DNA from: Alg239-R122 sp041746135
GTDB taxonomy: Bacteria; Pseudomonadota; Alphaproteobacteria; Sphingomonadales; Sphingomonadaceae
NCBI GenBank assembly: GCA_041746135.1
Contig: JBGTHQ010000019.1
Coordinates: 1-64,000 of the forward strand
DNA: 64,000 nt
Direction of reading: 5' to 3'
Each line of letters starts with the position of its first letter. Within the stretch, counting starts at the first letter, position 1. Shown one piece after another: positions 50,136-58,964 of this stretch. Position numbers and translations under genes: made by a program. The notes below the pieces were generated by a model. It did no database searches and had not been told where the DNA came from. It saw only the letters and a list, made by a program, of their open reading frames with translations.

Positions 50136-53100
50136 CCGATATATATTGGATAGAGGCGCAGCCGCGCCGCGCCGACACGGCCGCGCCGACCGAGATATAT
50201 CTGGCCGGCGGCGGCACTGATACGCCTTATCTGCGCGCGGGGAAGCATTACCGTGCGGGGATGGTGGCGGCGCCGCTGTTCGCGGGCGGGCTGGGCTATG
50301 ACGCCAATGGCTGGACCGGATCGACCGTGCCGCAAACCACCGTGCTGGAATTCGCGCCGTCGAGCGATGCGTTGCTGACCGAGCTTGGCGCCTATTTCTG
50401 GAAGGGCGCGCCGGTTATCGTCGACAGCGGCGAAGAGGCCGGCGGCATCTATCCGCGCCTGCTCACCGGCACGATCGTCGAGGGCGCGGTTGCCGATGGC
50501 AAGCTCAAACTGACCATCACCGATCTATCCGCTCGGCTCGACACGCCGGTCGCGCCGGCACGCTTTGCCGGATCGGGCGGGATCGAGGGCGATACCGAGA
50601 TCGAGGGGCATATCAAGCGCCGCAGCTTTGGCTATGTCTATAATATCGAAGGGCGGCTGCTGAACAAGGCCGACAATATCTATGAATTCGGCGATCCGGC
50701 CTTTGCCTGTACCAGCTGGTCGGCGTTGCGCGACAAGGGCCGCAACGGCGCATTTACCGTCATCGCCTGGCAGGGCAGTACCGCCGCGACGCTGACAGCG
50801 CTCAAGGCCAGCGTGGCGGTGCCGGGCGGCGGCGTGGTCGCGCCCTCGATCGCCATGGCCAAATGGTGGACCGATCCTGCCGGACCGCTGACGGCCGACT
50901 TTATCGGCACGCCCGGCACGGGCAACTCGATGCAGACGGCCGCTTTGATCGATGCGCTATCGACCGGTTTTGCCGGTCCGCCGGTAACCGGCCTGGTCAA
51001 TGCCAATGCGCTGCGCCCCGGCGTGGCGGGCGTGCATGTCGATAGCAGCAATGAAACCGCCGCGCAGGCGATCGACCGGCTGACGCTGGGTGTGTCGCTG
51101 CTGTGGATCCCGCGCGCCGATGGCGTGATCGTGCTGCGGCAATGGGCGTTCAACGCCGGTGCAGAGGTCTTGCAAGGGCAGTTTATCGGCCGTGAAGCGA
51201 CCTACGGACCGCATCATCGCCGCCGTGTCGGTTACCGCAAGGCGGGCCGCCAGCACAGCGACAGCGAACTGGCGGAAGTGCTGCGCTATTCCGACCATCA
51301 GGCGCTCGACTTTGTCCGCGCCGAGCTCGAGGCCGCAGCGCAGGCGGCGGCGGAGCGGATCGCCGCGATCTCGGCCGACGATATCCTTGACCGCAGCGAG
51401 AAGAACCAGCTCGTCCTGATCCACACCATCCTGATCAACCGCCACAGCATCCTCAATACACGCGCGGCGGCGCTCGGTAATGTTGGAGCGGAAAAACAGG
51501 CCGCGCAGGCCAGTGTCGACGCTCTGAACGCCTATCTGATCGGGCTTGATCCCGCCTGGAACGATGACGCAGTCGATACGCCGATCGACCCGGCGGTGTT
51601 CGACGGCAAGTTCATCGACGCGAATTCCGCGATCGATACGCTTGCCACCGCAATCCAGGGGCAAGCCGGACCTGCCGGTCAAAACGGAAATCCCGGTGTC
51701 GCGGGGCAGGACGGCATTGACGGGATCGATGGCGAAGACGGCAAATTCATCGAATTCGTATGGCAGCGCGCCGAAGCGCAGCCTGCCGCGCCGAGTGGCC
51801 CCGGCATTCCCGCGCCTTGGTCCGATGATCCGCCTGCCGGATCGTTGCCCTTATGGATGAGCCAGGTCAAGCAGGAGCTCGATGGCTCGCTTGTCCAGGG
51901 CGCGAGCTGGTCAATCCCGATCCGGCATAACGGGCCGCCCGGCGCGGATGGCGCACCCGGTGCACCCGGAAGTGACGGCGCGCCGGGGCAAAGAGGCGCC
52001 GATGGCGTGACGCTCTACGAATGGATTGCCTATGCTTATGACAAGGATGGGCTGCATGGCTTCACCACAGGTGCTCCCGATGGCCGTGCGTTTATTGGCC
52101 GAGCGAGCAACAAGTCCACTGCCATAGAGAGCAACAACCCGGCGGATTACACATGGGCGCAATATACCGGACCCGCGCTGTTCGGGCTGGTGGCTAGCGG
52201 GAATGCCATTGTAGGGCCGAATTATATCCAGAAAGTGGGCGGCCCCGATGCCTGGGGTGATGCATCTGCCTATAGCTCGGAAAGCTATACCGGCGGTGCC
52301 ATTGCCGGTGTCACAATCACTGAAATAACCCATTATATGTTCGGGTTGAATACGGATCCCACGACCGACAATGATTTCACGTCGATCGACTATACCTGGC
52401 ATCCGGCAAACCACTCAAATAATGCCCTCTACATCTTCGAAAACGGCGTTGATCTTGGCATTTTTGGCAGCTACGCCATCGGCGATACGCTGCAAATCAT
52501 CTACCGCAACACCAAAGTGCAATATCTGCATAACGGCGTTGTCAAGCGCGAGGTGAGCGGACTTGCTCCCAACCAGACATTCTGGTTGGACACCAGTATT
52601 TATTATAACAATTTCCGCATCGAAAAAATCACATGGGCGGCTGCCGGTGCGGATGGCATTCCAGGAACCAACGGCCGCGATGGGCTGGACGGTACGAACG
52701 GCGCGCCGGGTGCGGCGGGTGCCAATGGCCAGACCAGCTATCTGCATACCGCCTATTCCAGTTCCCCGGATGGCTCGGCCGATTTTACCACCGGCGCGCC
52801 CGGAACCCGCAAATATCTGGGCATATTGGTCAGTTTCAATGTGGCCGACAGTGAAGCCTTTGTCGATTACACATGGTCGCTGATCAAGGGTGCGGACGGA
52901 CTGAATGGTGCGAACGGCACGCCCGGCGCGCCCGGCGCGAACGGTCAGCCGACCTATGTGCATATCGCCTATGCGACCTCCCCCAATGGCGACACCGGTT
53001 TCAGTGTCGATGATCCCGTGGGACGGACATATGTCGGTTTCTATGTCGATCAGACTGTCACCGACAGCACCAATCCCGCCGCCTATGCCTGGTCGCTGGT

Positions 53101-53872
53101 CAAAGGCGCGGACGGCAGCGACGGGCAAGACGGCAACGACGCCTTTGTCGTCACATCTTCCTATCCGGCGATCGCATTGCCGGCGACATCGATCGGCGTG
53201 ATCAAATCGGGTTTGCCGCTTGCCATCAAAATGACGGCCAAGCTTGCCGATGCCGACGTGACGGGTGCGGCGACCTGGAGCAATGCCAGCGCAATCGGAT
53301 GTGCAGTCGCCAATCTGGGCGGCGGCAATTACCGGCTTGATACGGTTTCGGATGCTGCCGCCAGTTTCAGCGTAACGGCGACTTATCAGGGCTATGCGCA
53401 GACGATCAGGATACCGATTTCGCGGCTGAAAGACGGCGACGCGGCCAACCAGGTCCGGGATGACACGCTGATCAATACGACCAGCCAGTCATATGTGACC
53501 GTGACCAATCCCCTGTCGATCAATCTGCCGGCAGGAAAAACCCTCAATTTCGGCATGTCGGAAGGCTATAACCCGCAGGGCGGATCGCAGCAAAACGCCG
53601 CCGCACGCAAGCGTGCGCGCTTCATGTACCGCAATCTGACCGATGGCGGTGCCTGGACGCAGGCCGGGGCAGAGATTGTCGGCACCTATGCCGTAGCCGC
53701 GTATAATGTCTTTCCCGGTGAGCCCGAGTTTGTGCAGGGATCGGTGTCGGGCGATGCGGCATTCACGTCGTCCGGCGATTTCAAAGTGTACGAGGTACGC
53801 CTCGATATGCTGCGCGATGGCGGGCTGGAACTGGTCAGTTCAAACGGTATATTTGGGGCAGGTATATCATGA
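50132..53872 (+). CDS. Large tail tip/fibre protein with collagen-like repeats
   Basis: A 1246-residue structural protein. The first 500 residues are a folded tip domain (YWIEAQPRRADTAAPTEIYL; VDSGEEAGGIYPRLLTG; HIKRRSFGYVYNIEGR). Collagen-like Gly-x-y runs follow at about 510-540, 603-627, 837-868, 920-940 and 992-1005. Between them lie repeated 60-70-residue modules with FTTGAPDGRAFIGRASN / DFTTGAPGTRKYLGILVSF / FSVDDPVGRTYVGFYVD. Probably trimeric and involved in adsorption. ATGA overlap with the tape-measure gene. Confidence 0.82.
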   Translation: MTDIYWIEAQPRRADTAAPTEIYLAGGGTDTPYLRAGKHYRAGMVAAPLFAGGLGYDANGWTGSTVPQTTVLEFAPSSDALLTELGAYFWKGAPVIVDSGEEAGGIYPRLLTGTIVEGAVADGKLKLTITDLSARLDTPVAPARFAGSGGIEGDTEIEGHIKRRSFGYVYNIEGRLLNKADNIYEFGDPAFACTSWSALRDKGRNGAFTVIAWQGSTAATLTALKASVAVPGGGVVAPSIAMAKWWTDPAGPLTADFIGTPGTGNSMQTAALIDALSTGFAGPPVTGLVNANALRPGVAGVHVDSSNETAAQAIDRLTLGVSLLWIPRADGVIVLRQWAFNAGAEVLQGQFIGREATYGPHHRRRVGYRKAGRQHSDSELAEVLRYSDHQALDFVRAELEAAAQAAAERIAAISADDILDRSEKNQLVLIHTILINRHSILNTRAAALGNVGAEKQAAQASVDALNAYLIGLDPAWNDDAVDTPIDPAVFDGKFIDANSAIDTLATAIQGQAGPAGQNGNPGVAGQDGIDGIDGEDGKFIEFVWQRAEAQPAAPSGPGIPAPWSDDPPAGSLPLWMSQVKQELDGSLVQGASWSIPIRHNGPPGADGAPGAPGSDGAPGQRGADGVTLYEWIAYAYDKDGLHGFTTGAPDGRAFIGRASNKSTAIESNNPADYTWAQYTGPALFGLVASGNAIVGPNYIQKVGGPDAWGDASAYSSESYTGGAIAGVTITEITHYMFGLNTDPTTDNDFTSIDYTWHPANHSNNALYIFENGVDLGIFGSYAIGDTLQIIYRNTKVQYLHNGVVKREVSGLAPNQTFWLDTSIYYNNFRIEKITWAAAGADGIPGTNGRDGLDGTNGAPGAAGANGQTSYLHTAYSSSPDGSADFTTGAPGTRKYLGILVSFNVADSEAFVDYTWSLIKGADGLNGANGTPGAPGANGQPTYVHIAYATSPNGDTGFSVDDPVGRTYVGFYVDQTVTDSTNPAAYAWSLVKGADGSDGQDGNDAFVVTSSYPAIALPATSIGVIKSGLPLAIKMTAKLADADVTGAATWSNASAIGCAVANLGGGNYRLDTVSDAAASFSVTATYQGYAQTIRIPISRLKDGDAANQVRDDTLINTTSQSYVTVTNPLSINLPAGKTLNFGMSEGYNPQGGSQQNAAARKRARFMYRNLTDGGAWTQAGAEIVGTYAVAAYNVFPGEPEFVQGSVSGDAAFTSSGDFKVYEVRLDMLRDGGLELVSSNGIFGAGIS

Positions 53873-54417
53873 CGATAAAATACCTTGTCCTCGATAGTAA
53901 TGGCGAGATTGCGGAAATACTCGAAAGCGATACCGCGCCCGGTAGCGCGATCGAGCGCGATGTGCCCGGCGATTACCCGGAATTTTCGGCTTGGGATGCA
54001 CAGACGGCCCAGTTTGCGCCGCACACGGCGCGCATGGATGCCCATTTCCACACCGTGATCGATGAAGAATTTTCCGCTGCTATCCGCTCGTTAATCTCCG
54101 ACTTGCCCGGACAGTCACGGCGTTATGCCAACAAATATGCCGAGGCGCAGGCGCTGATCGCTGCCAGTGTTCCGGTCCTTAAAGATTATCCGATGCTGGA
54201 CGCAGAAGCGCTCGCATCGGGAATGACCCCGATCGAGCTGGCGCTGGAAGTCAAGGCTATCGGCGACAGCTGGTCGCGGATCGAAATCGCGCTGGAAGCT
54301 TCGCGCATGGCGGCCAAACGTGCCGTGTCCGCCGCATCGGGCTTTAATGCCAAGGCAACCGAAGCAGCGGTCGACTGGGCGGCGGTTATCCAGGGCGCCG
54401 GGACACCGCTGTCATGA
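53869..54417 (+). CDS. Hypothetical tail-fibre-associated protein
   Basis: A 182-residue protein: the beta-like N-terminus (IKYLVLDSNGEIAEILESDT, YPEFSAWDAQTAQFAP) is followed by an all-helical half rich in Ala. It resembles small tail-fibre accessory/assembly proteins by position only. Overlaps the fibre gene by four bases (ATGA). Confidence 0.55.
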   Translation: MTIKYLVLDSNGEIAEILESDTAPGSAIERDVPGDYPEFSAWDAQTAQFAPHTARMDAHFHTVIDEEFSAAIRSLISDLPGQSRRYANKYAEAQALIAASVPVLKDYPMLDAEALASGMTPIELALEVKAIGDSWSRIEIALEASRMAAKRAVSAASGFNAKATEAAVDWAAVIQGAGTPLS

Positions 54418-54959
54418 GTCTGGTTCCCTCCACAATTGCCGAATGGCTCAAATCGGGCGCGCTTTACGCATCGGCGGACAATGGGGCCGTGCGTGCGGCG
54501 TGGGGCGATATCGCGGTCGAAAGCGAAATCGCCTCATGCCTGGCACTGGCCGCCGATGCCGCGATCGAGGGCGACCGGCAATTCGCGTTCGTGGCGCAGC
54601 CGCTGGCACGCGAAACCGTGCTGGTTCCAGGCCGGCGCAGCGATCTTGTCGGCACGTCGCAGCGGCTGTTCTGCGATCGGGCGGGTTATGCCGGAGGCCC
54701 GACAGTGTTCATTCTTACGGCGCAGGAACAGGCCGGAAACGTGACCCAGCTCACCGTATTGCGGCGCATGACCGCTGCGGTACAGCCGGTGCTGACACTG
54801 CTCAAAACTGCCTATGAAACGCCTGAAAATGCGGATGCGGCCTTCGTATCGGCGCGTGTGGGCATTTTTGCGGAGAGCCTTCAGGTCGCAGTAACGACAT
54901 ATGAAACGCCCGACGACGCACCCGCGGAATTCGTCTCCGCCCAGATAGGGAATACCTGA
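54414..54959 (+). CDS. Hypothetical tail protein
   Basis: A 181-residue protein (MSLVPSTIAEWLKSGALYAS; REFAF-type core VAQPLARETVLVPGRRSDLV; TLLKTAYETPENADAAFVSA). Two imperfect copies of YETP(E/D)(N/D)A.A.FVSA occur near residues 137 and 163, a short internal repeat. No family recognised. Coupled on both sides. Confidence 0.5.
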   Translation: MSLVPSTIAEWLKSGALYASADNGAVRAAWGDIAVESEIASCLALAADAAIEGDRQFAFVAQPLARETVLVPGRRSDLVGTSQRLFCDRAGYAGGPTVFILTAQEQAGNVTQLTVLRRMTAAVQPVLTLLKTAYETPENADAAFVSARVGIFAESLQVAVTTYETPDDAPAEFVSAQIGNT

Positions 54960-56194
54960 TGCCCGCACCTTTACCCGCCGGATATATTGCCAGGCTCGTC
55001 GACGATGCCGGCGGCCGCTTCACGATCGACAATAGCGGGGCGGTGCACCCGGTGCCCGGCACGCTCGATGTCGCGACCAGCAATTCGCACAGCGTCGAGG
55101 CCGAAATCACGGCGCCCGATGGCGCAAAAGGCCGGGTGCGGTTCAACATTCCGGTGATTGCAGCGGCCACGCCTGCGCCCGCTCCGACACCCACCCCGAC
55201 ACCCACACCCACTCCGACGCCGACCCCAAGCCCCGGCGAGCTCCCCCAGCTCGTATTCACCATCACATCGCCCGCCGGATCGCCGCCAGAGATCGACCTC
55301 AACACCGCGCAGCTTACCGCTGGATATTATCTGCGCATCATTCGCTCGGCAGACGGCGTCACCATTCCCGATGGCAGCTACACCACGCCCACCATGTCGG
55401 TGCTGTACCAGATCCAGCAAGCCGATCTGGCCGAGGGCATTGCCAATTCAAAGCTGACCTATGACGGCTATGTCAATCCATCTGGCATATATTTCCAGAA
55501 ATACCGGCTTGAGCGCGATGATGGCGCTATCGGGCCCTGGTCGGCGGAAATTACCGATACCGTTGTTGTTTCCACCACCAAATTCGCCACCGAAAACGGG
55601 CCTTCTAAAAACCAGTTTATCACAGTCGACGCGAGCGGGCTGAAGGGGACCGTTAATGGCGACACAAACGCCGGGAACTCTGTGAAAGCGAATGCTTCAG
55701 CAACCGGCAGGGTGCATTTTGAAATTGATCTTGTGGGGATTAACAGCAGCGTAACTGCACCCAATGGCACATTCGCGTGCGGCGTTGTGGATGCGGCGAC
55801 CATCTTTGGGCCAAGCTCGTTTCCAAGCGGCATGGGCAACTCATCGCCTGGCTTTACAGCTTCGTGGAGACGAAACGATAACTTCGTCAACATCAAGCGC
55901 AATGGTGTCGAGGTGCCTTATAATATTGGCACGCCAATGGTTATTGGCGATGGCTTTGCGGTCGAGTTTGATACCGACGTGGGCGCGCCGACTCCCGTGA
56001 AAACCGCTTCCATATGGCTTGTTCGTGCAAATGGCACGGCGACCTTGCTCGAAGCCTTCACGCTGACATCGCTTATTCCCGCCGAATTCATTGCCTTTGG
56101 CACCGGTGCCAACGGCGGTGACGCTTTTCTGGCCAATTTCGGCGGCTCACCTTTCCGTAAAACACCAACAGCAGGATACTCGATCTATGGGTAA
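54959..56194 (+). CDS. Tail fibre/adhesin with Pro-Thr linker and SPRY-like C-terminal domain
   Basis: A 411-residue protein. A small N-terminal domain (1-65) joins a (Pro-Thr)n linker at about 72-93 encoded by a CCGACACCCAC-type tandem repeat. A middle domain (about 95-205) with SPAGSPPEIDLNTAQLTAGYY follows. The C-terminal 200 residues end LANFGGSPFRKTPTAGYSIYG, the closing strand pattern of SPRY-like lectin folds (NFGQ.PF...P.GY). Likely receptor-binding. The PT-linker DNA is a candidate for repeat-number variation. Confidence 0.62.
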   Translation: MPAPLPAGYIARLVDDAGGRFTIDNSGAVHPVPGTLDVATSNSHSVEAEITAPDGAKGRVRFNIPVIAAATPAPAPTPTPTPTPTPTPTPSPGELPQLVFTITSPAGSPPEIDLNTAQLTAGYYLRIIRSADGVTIPDGSYTTPTMSVLYQIQQADLAEGIANSKLTYDGYVNPSGIYFQKYRLERDDGAIGPWSAEITDTVVVSTTKFATENGPSKNQFITVDASGLKGTVNGDTNAGNSVKANASATGRVHFEIDLVGINSSVTAPNGTFACGVVDAATIFGPSSFPSGMGNSSPGFTASWRRNDNFVNIKRNGVEVPYNIGTPMVIGDGFAVEFDTDVGAPTPVKTASIWLVRANGTATLLEAFTLTSLIPAEFIAFGTGANGGDAFLANFGGSPFRKTPTAGYSIYG

Positions 56195-57581
56195 ATTCTT
56201 CACATTCATTCTGGGCCTGATCGCGCTTTCCGGCACGGCTTTCGGCCAACAAACCAAACCCTCCGATGTGGACGAGTATGTCCGCGTCATCCCGACATAT
56301 GCAGCGGGAACAGCTGTCAACAAGCCGCTCGACCCGACAATCACACCGCCGGTCCAACAGGGACTGCCGGATATTCCGACTTCCAGAATAGGCCGCGTTG
56401 TCGTGGGCGAACCGCAATGTCCAACACAGGCAGTCCCATTCCCAAACAATGAGCCGCGTACCTGCAACGAGCGTAAATTTCGGACTGGCGTCAACGATAC
56501 GACTGTCAAATATGACGATCCGATCCGCAACGCGAGACAGCCAGGCGGCGCACATTGCCATAGCTTTTTCGGCAATTACAACATCAACTCATATTCGATT
56601 TACGGTAGCATACGCACCAACGCCCGGTCATTCGCGGCGGGGGCAGAGCTAAATGCAACAGGATATTGGCGACCGTGCATGGAGATAGCCAATGCTTTTG
56701 GCGACGGTAAAAACTACGCGATTGTCGCTGATACCAATATCGTTTATTATGTGGAAGAGGCGGAGCCCGGTTTCGTTCTAACAACTCCGCCACTCGGAAT
56801 GCGCTATATCATCGGCTATGATATGGACGATCCGTCCAAGAGCCGCTTCCAGCCTTATATCGATGCCGCCAACGCTCAGGCTGGAACGGCAGGGCGCTAT
56901 CGCCTTACGCAAGACGGTAACCCGTATGATGACAACGACAGGCAGATGCAATGGGGCTGCACGGGTTCAGTAATAAGCACCTATACGCTGAAAAACGCTG
57001 ACGGCTCCGATCCTTTCAACGGAACCTGCCAGCCCGGTCAGCAAATCAACATTCAGATAGTGGGGCAGACCTGTTGGGATGGCAAAAACCTCTGGTCGCC
57101 CACTGGTTACGATCATGTCATCATGCGGGTGTGGGACACGGTGCAAAGCAAATTCGTTTGCCCCAATAACTATTACCAGATCGCGCACCTGAACATTCAG
57201 ACGCAGTTTTCCCATGAAGGCTTTGCTGGCCCGCGTGGCTATGGCAACTGGCGGCTATCGTCCGACAATGCGCGGCAGACTGCTACTGGACAGCCGGTAT
57301 TGCCTGGCAGCACATTTCACACCGACTGGTTCGGCGGTTGGGATGGCGGCGTATGGACCGAGGTCAACAGCTATTGCCTCGGCGCAGAGAATAACTCTCC
57401 CCATGAGTGTAACAATAGCGCCTTTAGCGATACCGAGGCTCTTATCGTCAGTGACGCTGCGCCCGATGGACGGTTTCCGCAGGTTACTAATGGTACTTTT
57501 GGAACATCCGATCCCTCGCTGATGGTCTTGCTTCCGGACACGGCGAACCTGCCCACCGTTGTCCATGTGCACGGGAATTGA
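56187..57581 (+). CDS. Secreted DUF1996 domain protein in the tail operon
   Basis: A 464-residue protein with a signal peptide (MGKFFTFILGLIALSGTAFG, cleavage near 20). The domain matches DUF1996: DDPIRNARQPGGAHCHSFFG, NATGYWRPCMEI, a FNGTCQPGQQINIQIVGQTC-then-WDG block, NLWSPTGYDHVIMRVWD, QIAHLNIQTQF, NWRLSSDN and FHTDWFGGWDG. DUF1996 proteins are secreted proteins of fungi and bacteria with unknown activity. The AT-richer base use and signal peptide are unlike the neighbouring virion genes. It could be a surface protein expressed on lysis, a lysogenic-conversion factor, or a tail-associated enzyme. Confidence 0.75.
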   Translation: MGKFFTFILGLIALSGTAFGQQTKPSDVDEYVRVIPTYAAGTAVNKPLDPTITPPVQQGLPDIPTSRIGRVVVGEPQCPTQAVPFPNNEPRTCNERKFRTGVNDTTVKYDDPIRNARQPGGAHCHSFFGNYNINSYSIYGSIRTNARSFAAGAELNATGYWRPCMEIANAFGDGKNYAIVADTNIVYYVEEAEPGFVLTTPPLGMRYIIGYDMDDPSKSRFQPYIDAANAQAGTAGRYRLTQDGNPYDDNDRQMQWGCTGSVISTYTLKNADGSDPFNGTCQPGQQINIQIVGQTCWDGKNLWSPTGYDHVIMRVWDTVQSKFVCPNNYYQIAHLNIQTQFSHEGFAGPRGYGNWRLSSDNARQTATGQPVLPGSTFHTDWFGGWDGGVWTEVNSYCLGAENNSPHECNNSAFSDTEALIVSDAAPDGRFPQVTNGTFGTSDPSLMVLLPDTANLPTVVHVHGN

Positions 57582-58342
57582 TGGTGCACGGTCTAACCAT
57601 CATCGAACCGATCCCGCCGGCGCTGCTGACCACATCCAACGGATCGGGTGGGCAGAACATGCTGTCGCACCCGCCCAAGGAAGTGTGGGCGGCCGCCGCC
57701 ACCGGCACGACGGACATCGATCTCGATTTCGGGACCGCCGCGGCCATCGACAGTTTCTTTCTCGGCTTTGCCAACGCTGCCGCCACCGCGACCTGGGCGA
57801 TTTTCAGCAAGACGGGTCCGGCTGCCGAGGGCGTGACACCGATTGGCGGAGGTGCGGTGCCCTTTCGCGTGGCAGAGGCACCTGGTCCGCGCCACCATGC
57901 TTTCATGCAGCTGCCGCAAGCGGTATCGAGCCGCTATTTCCGCATTTCGGTGACGCAGCCCGCAACGGCCGATCCGCTCTTTATCGGCCGCCTGATTGCC
58001 GGGAACGCATTCGAAAAGCCCTACGAGTATAAATCGGGGCGGCGTCCGGTCGATCTGTCCCGCCGCACCGATCTGTTCGATGGTGGTTTCGGGGTCGAGG
58101 CGGCCGCGATAAAATCCTCGTTCCGGCTGACGCTGGCCGATCTGGAAGATGGCGATGTCGATGAGCTGTACGAGATCATCATGCGCGTCGGCGAACACCG
58201 CCCGATCCTGCTGATCGAGGGCTATGCCGAAGCGCCCGCGTTCCGGCAGATCCACCATTGCCTGTTCGACAAGTTCGAGCCCTATGAGCGTAACGATCCG
58301 CAGGATACGCGCTGGGGCCTGGGCATCACGGACTGGATATGA
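57581..58342 (+). CDS. Phage tail/structural protein of unknown role
   Basis: A 253-residue beta-rich protein starting MVHGLTIIEPIPPALLTTSN. A discoidin-like first half (AAIDSFFLGFANAAATATWA; SSRYFRISVTQP) is followed by IGRLIAGNAFEKPYEYKSGR and LTLADLEDGDVDELYEIIMR. Size and order suggest a terminal tail component with a carbohydrate-binding-like fold. The ATG overlaps the DUF1996 stop as TGATG. Confidence 0.55.
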   Translation: MVHGLTIIEPIPPALLTTSNGSGGQNMLSHPPKEVWAAAATGTTDIDLDFGTAAAIDSFFLGFANAAATATWAIFSKTGPAAEGVTPIGGGAVPFRVAEAPGPRHHAFMQLPQAVSSRYFRISVTQPATADPLFIGRLIAGNAFEKPYEYKSGRRPVDLSRRTDLFDGGFGVEAAAIKSSFRLTLADLEDGDVDELYEIIMRVGEHRPILLIEGYAEAPAFRQIHHCLFDKFEPYERNDPQDTRWGLGITDWI

Positions 58343-58357
58343 AACGCGCCCGTGCCG

Positions 58358-58399
58358 GTAACGCCGGTCACCCCCACAGAAAGGCGCTTTCGGCGTTAC
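58358..58399 (+). promoter_or_regulatory. Hairpin and partial late-site match before the lysis block
   Basis: GTAACGCCG (58358-58366) and CGGCGTTAC (58391-58399) form a perfect 9-bp stem. The left side also matches the late-activator motif (GTAACGCCGGTCACCCC, 13 of 17 with the 29960 site). The 67-base gap is the only sizeable one between tail and lysis genes, so local regulation is likely. Confidence 0.4.
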
Positions 58400-58409
58400 T
58401 TATATCGTC

Positions 58410-58964
58410 ATGAAACTCGATATCAACACGCTCATCGACGAAGTCATCGACCGCGAGGGCGGCTATTCGAACCATCCCGCCGATCGTGGCGGCGAGACAC
58501 GCTGGGGCATCACCATCGCCGTCGCGCGCCAATTCGGCTATACTGGCGAAATGCGGAAATATCCGCGTGATACGGCCGCGCAGGTTTATCAGAAGACCTA
58601 TTGGGTGCGGCCCGGCTTTGACCGCGTAGCCGCCATTTATCCCAGGCTAGGCGCCGAGTTGTTCGATACCGGTATCAACATGGGTCCGCCCGTGGCTGCA
58701 GGTTTTCTGCAGCGGGCGCTCAATGCGCTGAACCGCAATGCGACCGACTATCGCGACATCGTGGTGGACCGGCGCATCGGCAACGCCACGATCGCGGTGC
58801 TGCAGGCATTCGCATCGCGGCGCGGTATCGGCGGCGAGGATGTCATGTTGAAAGCCGTCGAGGCGCTGCAGGGCGCACGCTATCTCGAACTGGCCGAGGC
58901 CCGGCCGGCAAATGAGGCCTTCCTCTATGGCTGGCTCGCCAACCGGATCGGGCAGACCGGCTGA
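58410..58964 (+). CDS. GH108-type endolysin (N-acetylmuramidase)
   Basis: A 184-residue protein. DREGGYSNHPADRGGETRWGIT holds the catalytic Glu16 of the GH108 family, and the C-terminal half (RIGNATIAVLQAFASRRG, GARYLELAEARPANEAFLYGWLANRI) is the peptidoglycan-binding PG_binding_3-like domain. Cleaves the glycan backbone during lysis. No signal peptide, so it needs a holin to reach the wall. First gene of the lysis block. Confidence 0.92.
   Translation: MKLDINTLIDEVIDREGGYSNHPADRGGETRWGITIAVARQFGYTGEMRKYPRDTAAQVYQKTYWVRPGFDRVAAIYPRLGAELFDTGINMGPPVAAGFLQRALNALNRNATDYRDIVVDRRIGNATIAVLQAFASRRGIGGEDVMLKAVEALQGARYLELAEARPANEAFLYGWLANRIGQTG

Noticed and set aside
55178..55236. Short tandem repeats considered as a CRISPR array
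   Set aside because: Units are only about six bases, lack spacers and encode the Pro-Thr linker in frame; no cas genes are present.
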